From Gordionus sp. m RMFG-2023 (lineage: Eukaryota; Nematomorpha; Gordioida; Chordodea; Parachordodidae), in NCBI RefSeq assembly GCF_954871325.1, contig NC_088775.1, positions 8,285,561-8,349,560 of the forward strand: a stretch of DNA of 64,000 nucleotides, read 5' to 3'. Positions 50,640-60,700 of the stretch are shown in pieces (position 1 is the first letter of the stretch; the number at the start of each line of letters is the position of its first letter). The notes under the pieces were generated by a model, which was not told the DNA's origin, did not search any database, and saw nothing but the letters and a program-made list of their open reading frames with translations. Made by a program: the position numbers and the translations under genes.

Positions 50640-50845
50640 GTACCTTTGAATTGCTTAATCGGCTAAAAATCGCCTAAAGTCTAATTAGACTTAGCCTAAA
50701 AAAATTGGCTAATACTAAAACTAATTAAACGTAGTCTAAGGAATTCGGCTAATCGTCCGTCAGCTTTACATAACACTAATCCTAGCCTAAATTATTATTT
50801 ACTATGTGACGCTATAGTAATACTGACGGACGATTAGGCGATAGT
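50640..50845. repeat. Inverted repeat with GGCTAATCGTCCGTCAG arms
   Basis: GGCTAATCGTCCGTCAG at about 50743-50761 pairs with CTGACGGACGATTAGGC at about 50823-50839. Further left, repeated GGCTAA / TTAGCC motifs and the palindrome AGTCTAATTAGACT (about 50678) form additional pairs. It is probably a small palindromic transposon of a family different from P. Confidence 0.6.
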
Positions 50846-51519
50846 TTATCTATAATCTTTCTAAATATAATATTATTGTAAAATCAAATAAAATAGGAAT
50901 GATGCACAAACTGCACGGGGTAATACCGAAAGTTACAAATTTTATAAGTTAAAGCATAATAGATTATTAATTTTTATTTATAGCACAATGCATCATTCCG
51001 GGTCAATTTTTTTTAACCCCCCTTATCTTATAATAAATATTACATTTATCTTTTTCGATAATAGAGAGATAATCGAATTAACAAATGAATGATTTAGTTT
51101 TACAAATTTCCTATTCGCGAATTAAAGAATGGGAAAATAATCGAGTGAGACAGTGAAGTGTGAAAGATATGAAATACGATGGAGAAAGAAAGGAAAGGAA
51201 TGAAAAAAAAAAGAAAGAAAGGATATGTTAAATAAGATAATTGAATCATTTAAAACAATAGATTTTTTTAAAAATTGATTCTCTTTATAATAAAAGTTTA
51301 AAAAGTTGAATTTTATTTTTATTTTATTCCAACAAAACGCATAATAATTAAATTCGTTCATTTTTATTTTTCTTCCCAAGACAAATAGCTTTGACCTATA
51401 GTTGTAAGTGAAAAATAAAATTATTTAGAAGAATGAAAATTTTTTTGGTTAAACGTTATTATAAAAATATTTATTTTTACAATGAAATTTATAATGGGAC
51501 GGGAAAATAAATTTTTTGA

Positions 51520-51735
51520 TTGTTATTTTTAAGTGTAATTATGATGTTTTTACCATCGTCTTTCCTTGAGGACCGTTATCTGAGCCACTTAGAAAATTTA
51601 TTATTAATTCTTTCCAATACCCCTCGAGAAATTTATCTGGATCTTAAACGATTTCTTCCTAGTTTTTACCAAATAGGATGGATTGGCAAAATTAATAATT
51701 TTTTATGCAATGAAAAAATTGTTTTATTTGATTAA
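51520..51735 (+). CDS. Unassigned possible exon
   Basis: A 71-residue open frame whose sequence is less A+T-biased than the flanks and looks protein-like (SSFLEDRYLSHLENLLLILS, then PREIYLDLKRFLPSFYQIGW). I do not recognise the family. No upstream or downstream partner exon was found, and the downstream palindrome at 51760 follows closely. It could be an exon of an unseen gene or chance. Confidence 0.2.
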   Translation: MLFLSVIMMFLPSSFLEDRYLSHLENLLLILSNTPREIYLDLKRFLPSFYQIGWIGKINNFLCNEKIVLFD

Positions 51736-51759
51736 ATCACAATTATTTAAATTATATAG

Positions 51760-51989
51760 ATTAATGTTAAACGGCTCAATTTGAATATATTTTAAAAAAC
51801 GGCTAACTTTATATTTCACCCAGTATAAAAATATTGTATATAAGCCTCAAAATTCCGCTAATATATGTCCAAACCTTTGTGCCATCTTATGAGCAAAACT
51901 TTTAAGTTTGCGTAATAATTTTTCTGGATAAAATATTGAGTTGGCCGTTTTTAAAAATCAGCCCAAATCGAGCCGTTCAACAAGACTAA
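51760..51989. mobile_element. Palindromic MITE family P, copy 8
   Basis: TTAATGTTAAACGGCTCAATT to GAGCCGTTCAACAAGACTA. The centre TATGTCCAAACCTTTGTGCC and arm GAGCAAAACTTTTAAG are preserved, as is TGGATAAAATATTGAGTTGG. Confidence 0.8.
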
Positions 51990-54306
51990 TTTAAATCATA
52001 TTTAATTATAAAATAATGAGCTTAAAAATGTGACCTTGAGGAATATTATAACTCCTGATGCAAAATTATTAATTGGACATGTATTTATTCTTAGGCATCG
52101 GAATCTCTTATGGAATTAAAATAATTTTATTAATGCAATCTGATTCGGTGTTATTTCTTACAGGAAATTTATTCCAGCATGTTTCTTTTCTGTTATTTTT
52201 AGAAAATTTTGTCTACAACTTTCGAACTCATTATGATTTGTAATATTTTTTTCATACATTTTTTATATAAAATTACACCCAAAAGTTATCGGCAAATTGT
52301 CTCAAATTCATAAAAATAGATATTTGTGGTAACATCAAATTTAAAAAAATTTACTCATAAATAATCTTTAGTTTAAAGGATAACATTTTGACTGAAAATA
52401 AACATAGACGCAAATAGTATTGTTAAGTGTCTCGATTTTAGTCAATTTTTAAAACTGCTAACTCAATATTTTATCCAGAAATATACGAACCAAGATTTGC
52501 TATAGATGGCACACAAGTTTGGACATCTCACGAAATCTCGAGAATTGGGCGCGTTTTTTCTGGCTAAAATATTTAGCCGTTTTTAAAAGTCGGCTCGAAT
52601 CGAGCCATTTAACAACATTAGATGCATGTATAATCTATAATTTAATTTTAATATTAACAATATGATTATCTTAAATTAACACTTTCGGCATCTGAGTTAA
52701 TCTTAGTGTCAACAACATCGACAAATATTAAATTAATATTTTTACTATAATGGGATTGAAATAATTTATGGAGATTTTTTTTATGTCTTCTTAAATATTT
52801 TAAAATGATAAAAAAGTTTATATGACAACAAACCATTTATGATGATAAAATTTAGCAAATAACTTATTGATAACATATTGTAAAATGAGCTAAAATAAAC
52901 TCCTTTTATTATTTGAAAACATAAACTAATAATTATTTAAAAAATACAAGTAAAAAGTGAATTGATTTAAATTACGATTTAAATTCAATTTGATTTAATC
53001 ATGCCAACCCTAACCACAAACCTATTATTTGGGAACCATTTACTTTTTATCGTTTTTTTGATATACCCGGGTTTAAACAAAAATATTCAAATGAGTAGAT
53101 GAAGATTTTTGTATTATGAAAGATTTTTTTTATGCATCGTAAAGGATTTTCTTATATTTCGGATTTAGAATTTTGTGCAAAATTTGATTAATCTTTACTT
53201 GGGAATCAAAAATCTTTGGAGATTTTCAATTCTGAAATATACTATTGGATTGGCCGATTCCATGAGTTACTGATTCTTAAGACTTGATTTTCATTTTGAT
53301 AATTTTTTGTAAAATGAAGATTTTGAAAGAAAATACAACAACTCCTTTAATAAGTTGAGCAAAAGTTTTGTATTTTTATTTTGGTTATCGGACACAAATA
53401 CAAAAATATTTGAATGACGGATTTTTAAATCGTATTTTTCATTTTATGTAAAAAAATAAATCAAATTTTTTTAAACTTTTTTTAATACATCGGTCATCCA
53501 TCCATAATAATATATTATTTTATAAAATTTTGCCACCCCCTCCTCCTCCTTCCTTATAATGTTTGAAAGAAAAATTCTTTTTTTTAAAAATAATGTACCA
53601 TAATATTATAATAAATCGATATCTTATTATATATTTTTTAATTTATAAAATAATACGAGATTCCGATCTAATCCTTATTTTAAATTCCGAAATATCTTAT
53701 TGAATTTTTAATAACTTACTCGTGATGATTTCTAATATTTCCCCCCTCCCGTAAATATGTACATTTTTATTAAAAAAATCGTAACAGCTGATATTGAAAG
53801 AGAGTAATATTTTGGCGGATTTGTATTCCAACATGTAAATAGAGCTTCCCCTACCTTATGGATTTTAAGGCAAATTTGCCCTGAAATTTTGGGATAGTTT
53901 TGATTAATAATAAAAAGTTCTGGGAAAAAATTTTCTTCATGGTAAATGTGTTTATGATTTAATTTAGGTACTATACCCATGGTTGAATCCATTTCCGGCG
54001 AAATTAAACTGAAAGTTTACGCTCTAAATGATAGAAGATAATTTAAGTGTTATACCGTATTACACTAAATTTCTTGACTTTTTGTTTTTTTTTATATACT
54101 TTTCTCCTAAAATTTTACGAATCATGTAAAAAAGCTTCATTTTAATATTAATTAATAGATATTTAGATGCGCCAGGAGTTACCCCAAGAATGAACGAATA
54201 GATATTTTGTTTTTAACCGTATCTCTATTTATCTTCATTAAAATTAATATTGGCTCCATCTTTTATTTTTACGCGATAAAATTTTTTTAAAGTTTTTCGG
54301 ACTCGT
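51990..54306. other. Intergenic upstream of WAVE
   Basis: It contains palindrome copy 9 and is otherwise A+T-rich. The - strand frame at 53992-53732 (ENFFPELFIINQNYPKISGQ) looks somewhat protein-like but matches no family that I know. Confidence 0.4.
52415..52620. mobile_element. Palindromic MITE family P, copy 9
   Basis: TAGTATTGTTAAGTGTCTCG to GAGCCATTTAACAACATTA. The inner arms (AACTCAATATTTTATCCAG and GGCTAAAATATTTAGCC) are retained around TATAGATGGCACACAAG. Confidence 0.75.
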
Positions 54307-54482
54307 ATGTTGTTAAAAAGCTCTATTCATGTCTATTTTTAAAAACGACCCTATTAAGATTTTAGCCAAAATAATATTATGCAAGTCTCGAGATTTGGCG
54401 AATAGTGGTCCAAATACTGTTGTTAAAAAGCCCGATTTGGGTCTATTTTTCAAAACGGCTCGATTAAGATTTTAGTTAAAAT
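54307..54482. mobile_element. Palindromic MITE family P, two partial copies in tandem
   Basis: Two left halves in the same orientation: GTTGTTAAAAAGCTCTATTC (54309) and GTTGTTAAAAAGCCCGATTT (about 54419), each followed by TTAAGATTTTAG. Neither has a right arm. They end about 300 bp before the WAVE start codon. Confidence 0.6.
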
Positions 54483-54790
54483 CACTCCTCCCCCCCCCCA
54501 CCTTCTCCATTAGGCCCAAATGATATGCATTAAGATTATAAGCGTTACGGTACACTATTTGAATCATTTGCATTTTTTTTAACTATAAATATAAGTGTTA
54601 GACAGTAAAAAATGATATAGAGAGGGGGGGGGTAAGAAAACTGAACGGGCTTTAATATTTATTTGAATAAAAATACGATACTACCACAGATCCAACATAA
54701 GTCGCCATTCATTTATTTTCTTTCTTCCCGCTTATTAAAGCAGTACCTTATACACGCGCGCGCACACATACGCATAATATTTAGTAATAT

Positions 54791-57700
54791 ATGCCTCTTG
54801 ATTATCGAGCGCTCCCCCAGCCCAACAACGGCAGTCTAAGGCGGTTAGATACTCTCACTGACGGTTATAACGATCATTTTTCCCACCAGAATAATCATCG
54901 ATCTCTCAAACACGGGGCTCAAGATTACGGTTTTGGCGGAATGCACGCACTTAACGGCTCCAACAATCCCGGCCAGTTCACAAACGCCCTCAGTAATCAT
55001 AACCTAAACAACATAAAGATTGACGCCGTTCGTAACGGAGTCAAATACCCAGAGGCTTACCAAAACGGCCGTAATTTCCAAAATTACCAGAGTAACTCCT
55101 CAAACAACCCGGACCATTTCTCCCATTTTGCCCGCTTAAATAATGGATCTATTGATAATGAATTCCTCGCTGAAAGTATCCTACCTTATAATCTCGTTAA
55201 TACCTCCAAAAATGCTTACCCGGACAGTCGAAATAATATGCCTATCATTGTTCGCTCTTCGGCGAAATCCCAAGGGCAAGCACCTCTTCGACAATATCCT
55301 TCCCCGGCTTCTAACCACGATATTAATACTCGCGAACTCGACGATGGCTATTATAAGACACCCTCTAATACCAACAATTCTAATGACCATCTTGTCGCTC
55401 GTTTAACCCAGAAAACCGATGGGCCAGTTCAGGCTGGTAATACCCGTTTGGCTACCGTGCTGGTTAAATTAGCAGGTCTGGCTCGTCTGAGTGGTTCGGT
55501 TTTCGAGGGGCTTCACGCCCAAGCCGTTGACTTTTACGGTCGCTCCATATCCCTCCAGGCCAGGATGGACAGGGCTTCGGTCGCCCTTACAGGGTTAGAA
55601 GGATCGGGACAAGATGGGTCATCCATTAAAACTCCGGAGGATTTAAATGACGGTTATATTAAAGGTAAAATAACAGCTGAAATATTTATTGATTATTTAT
55701 TAATATGTTATTTATTTCGGGTTGAGATGGAGGTTTTAATAAGACCGCTAGTGTTACCAAAAACCTTAATTTCGGGGCTTCTTAATAAAAGGGGTAAATC
55801 GAGATTTCAGCCAATAAATATTACCTAAACCTCGAAATTTCGTAGATTGATGGGAGAAAGGTTTGGCTGAACAAATTTTATTAGTTCAAATCTTGAAACG
55901 TTTTTTTTAAAAAACGCCTAAATCGAGGTTTTTGACATAAAGGCCGCATTTATAGTAAGCTTGATATAGCTCTCCATAACAATGAGATATACCGATTAAG
56001 TGATTATATTGCGATTATAAGCTATATTGGGTTTACTATAAATGAATGCTAATTTTAAATAATCCTAACTGGATTATAAGATTCTATCCTTAGAAGTTAA
56101 AGGATACTTTTTAGTCTTCTATAATATATATATATCCTATTTAATTAAGCGTTGCGTTAGAATAACTGGTCCTTATTTTATCGACGACTGTTAATATTAT
56201 AATGAAGTTTTTGTTTTGTTTTTTTATGAAAATTTAAAACGAGCAATGCCAATAAATGTCAATTTCACATTTTCTAATTTTCACAAGTTTGCCGTTTTTG
56301 ATTATACCGTATAGTATATCTTATCTAAAATAATACTCTTTAGGAAATTTTTTAGTTTGGTAACCCTGATAGCTAAAGGAATTTATTATTAAACATTCTT
56401 AAACGCATTTATATCACAAGCAGATAGTATCTCTTATCAGCTGATAATTAAAAAATTGTCTATTATAATTTTATGCGTTTTAAATTCAGGTTATATAATT
56501 ATTTTATTATTATGGCTGATCATCACATATTAAATTTTTTTTATATCGATTCAGAAAAAGAAACGCTAGAATGTATTTAAATGGATTTATGGAATTGGAA
56601 CAGATCGCTAGGACATGTCTTAATATCAAAATCACATTTTTTTAATAATAAAATTCAGAGTTTTAAAAGTATCTTGATACATTTCATAAAAAAAATTGTG
56701 TCTCTACCTTTATCTAGATATATTTTAATCTGTAATTTATATATCCAGTTGAAATTTTTTTTTAGTGTGGCTAAAAAATTGTTTACGGATAAATGGGATT
56801 TTTTTCAAAAAACTTTAATTTCAAGATTATGTCACACCTTACATGATCAAAAGGAAATCTTGAGAATTTTGTATCGGTATCTATATACTTTTTATGTCGT
56901 ATATAGGTGTATCTAGATAACATTTGAAAAGTAACTTTTAACTACACTTTATAAAATAAATGACCATGTAAAAAAATTCTTAATATCCGAGAATGAAGAT
57001 TGAGAGAAAGAGTAGAGGAAAATTTCTAGGTGGGCTATTTCTTTTTTTATTATTGCATTTTTACGAACTCTTTTTTCATGAACCGGATATAGATCTTTAG
57101 AATTCTGTGTCTGTCCGATAGCGATTCCAATATACATTTCCATTTTAAAAAAAATGAAAGGAAAGAATTAGATAAATGAAATAAAGAAAGAAAGAAATGA
57201 AAAACATAAAAGAGAAAGGATAGGGGAAAAAAGAATAGTTTCCATCATAACTAAATCAAAAATATTTTTTTTTATGGAAAAGTAGATAATTTTCACAAAC
57301 TTACATTTACTTTTCTTTCTCTCAAAATTTAAAAAAAGGAAATCGATTTGAAAAATATATAAAAAATATTGTTTCCAAATCTAAAAATAAAAAAAAAACG
57401 CAAATTTTATTTTCTGTCCCAGTTAAGTAATTTTTTTAAAAAAATAATATATAAATGTTTATTTTAATTTTTTCAAATAAAAATTGATATCATTTTCGTT
57501 CTCCTTCCTACATCATTTTTATTTTCTCGGTTGAATAGCCTTCTTTTTTTTGTTATATAGTAAAAAAATATATATATATATATATGTAACTTGCTATAGT
57601 GGGAATTATTTCTTATTTTGGTGACAAATTTTTGAAAACTCGCTCAGTTTTAGTGTTTGTTTACTAAAAATGGGAATATTTGAGGAATTCTCAGGAAATT

Positions 57701-60700
57701 TGATTTATTAAGGTTATAATAAAAATATTATTTTTTTTAAACCCACATTTTTTTTTACAACAATCGGATTGGATTCATAAGATCTCAACAAAAATCGAAT
57801 AGACCAACAAGTTGTCCGAAAGGACACTATGCCCGCCACGCTAAAACGACTCTACGCCTTGTGCGACGCTCCGCCCCCTTTAGAAAAATTGAACAAATTT
57901 AGGTTTTTTTTAAAAAATATATTTTTTTAAAGTAAATATATTTTTTTAAAGTAAGGAGGGTGATATTTTTTTTTTTCAAATATTTAAAAAACTCAGGATC
58001 TTACTTGGAATGTAATTTAAATTGGGTAATTTGATAAGAAAAGATTATAATCTCGATTGATTATTAAAAATTATTAATAGCTAAAGGCGAATATCAACTT
58101 TAAAGAAAAAAAGAAAATGAATTTATGAGATATCAGTAGTAGTTTTCGACCAAAGTTGGATTGGATTCTTTTTAAAAGCCTGGGTCAGTCAAATAGATTT
58201 AAAAAAACATATCCCATACGGAGCTCCCATCAGTAGTACTGAGCCTATTGTACAGTTTTACTTTGATTATTAAAGTTTTTAAAAATATTTTCTATTTTAA
58301 ATTTTATCAAAGGGAGGACGGGAAAGATGCCGCGAAATTGTACACGGATCCCAGTTATTTTTTCGATCTTTGGAAGCGAGATATGCTGAGTTCCACAACC
58401 GACTCAAACAATATCGAAACCAAACCCAATATACGCGTAAGATAATGTTGAATATTTTATATAAATTTCCTAATTTACGGTTATATATGTTTTATTGCCA
58501 TGATAAAGTGTAAATTAGTGGTAGATGTTGCTTACTAGCAAGGATCATTAAATACTTTTCGCCATCTTCATTTTATTTATAAAAACTTTTATGTATATTA
58601 TTTTAAATTTATGTCCAAAAATTCTGTCTATAGCATTTCTAAATATCTTCCTTATTACAAGGCCTGTGTAAGAAAACGTATATTTTTTTAAGGGTGTATA
58701 AAGTTAAAACAAGTGATTTTTTTAAAAAATCATTGATTTAAGTTAAATAATTTGATTTAAACTAAATTAAACATAATTATCATAATTCATAACTTACAAT
58801 CTCTTTCTAAATTAGTGCGACATTTAACTCAAACGGTCAAATTCGGACTTGTGCCATTTTGAAATGAGTTATTTGGAAAATACCGCGAAGCGAAAACGTT
58901 TCATATCGTAAGCAATGGCTAATTCATATAAAAAGAAAATTTAAATCTCATATTTTTTTGAATAACTGATCTATTGCACTCTATTAATATGAATAATTTG
59001 TTTTCTGATAGGGTTAAAGTTTACAATTTCTGTGATATCATAACACAATCGTCTCAAACCCTTAATATTATTAAGCCACTTATTTTCCTTGTTTTGAAAT
59101 TTTCTGTATATATGAATTCCTCATTTTACTGCTAATTTATTTTTCTTCGGTGTTCAAACAACTGATCTCAAAAAACATAGAGTCCTTTTAGCCATTTACT
59201 TAATCCCAAATACATGTCTCTTTCCGTTCCACCCTCCAAATTAATTTGCGAATTTATTTTGTTTTAACTTCTCGAGCCTTCGAAACCCATTTAAATACAT
59301 CATTTTGCCTCCCTATATTTTATCAACTTCAGACTTTCAGCCCATTCAGAAAGTACATTTTCTTCCAACTGTTTTCGTTATATTGTCATTCCATCACGAT
59401 GATTATGTGGGTCTTAAACAGAATCCATTCGGAAGATTGCGCTAATATTTAGTAGAAACATTAAATTCCTGACATTTAAGCATCAGCTGATTGATTTTTA
59501 AAAAAAATCTTTATCCATAGAATCAAAAAAATTTTAAAAATTAAATTTTCCCAATTTGTTGTCTGTAACTGGAAACAAACATTTATAAAATGGACAGATT
59601 TTATTAGCTAACACACCCCGCCTCTAAGGAATAACATGAGTTATTGTTTCCCCATGAATTTTTCTAGTAAGGAGTAACATGAGTTACTGTTTCCTCATGA
59701 ATTTTTCTCGATAGTAAAGAAAAAAAATTACGACACTTACATTTTATTTAATTTATCTCCTATAAAAATATTAATTTATTCAGAAGCCTCTCACTTCCAA
59801 ATCGTTATACTCTGCCGATTCTAATTGTAGCCTCCCTCAAAATAACACTACTTATCGCGTATATAACAATTCTCAAATAAGACCTGCTGGCAGCAACGAA
59901 TTCAACAATCGTCTAGATCACCATTCTAGCGTTAATCAAATTCCAAACAATAGCCGCCCAGATTTCAACTTTAACACAGAAGGTTCGGCAGATTACAGCC
60001 AAAACGAACCATCCAATGTTCCCCATATGTTTGCGAATGACGCAAATATTTACCCCATTAATTTCCCCAATTCACCTCCCAATCTTGATTATCAAGGAAG
60101 TTATGGCTTGAACTATAACCAAAATCTCGATTTCGGCACGATAGATAACCGAAAAACGAATACTATGTTATATCATCCCAGTCCCAGTAAACTAAAGATT
60201 AGCCAACCTTTTCCTCCGATTCGCACTTCACGCCAATTTGACCACCCATCATTTCCCATCGTTTCCACCTCCCCTTACAAATACAGGATTGGTGATAATA
60301 ACTTTGAATTTCGCGAAAAACAAAACGGCACTAGCTATTCTATGTTGAGATCGCCCGACCCCTCCCAACTTCTTCCCCCTCCCGACTTTTTCTTGTTCAA
60401 GGAGGACGAATATAGCGCCAATGGAAGCATTACTGGCAGTTTAAGCAATGGCATTATTAATAATTTTAATCACGTAGCTTCCAAACCGCGCCCCAATATG
60501 CCTCCACCGCCATTACCCATTCCTCCCACTCCTCCTCCACCCCCACCACCTCTTAACGTTGGTATGACGAATATATCCGATGATGATCCACATAATAATC
60601 AAATGCTCATAGATTGTAATAATATTTTATCAAATTCATATTATTAAACCTAGGCCCTAATTTATCCAGTATTTTTTATTTATTTTTTAAATTTGTGCAA

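Larger units (their letters stand above)
47309..51519. other. Intergenic, A+T-rich
   Basis: No convincing gene. 48550-48795 is a GC-richer repeat with GGGCTGGGCTGGG motifs, related to about 20785-20935. The open stretches at 49651-49833 (+) and 51122-51379 (-) are low in complexity. An inverted-repeat patch lies at 50640-50845. Confidence 0.45.

Noticed and set aside
55143-55406. Alternative frames inside WAVE exon 1 on both strands
   Set aside because: The frame that contains the SHD splices correctly to exons 2 and 3; the others have no domain and no partner exon.
56581-56916. 111-residue frame in WAVE intron 1
   Set aside because: No similarity to WAVE or any other family; the gap between SHD exons is fully explained by exon 2 at 57782, which joins exon 3 without missing residues.
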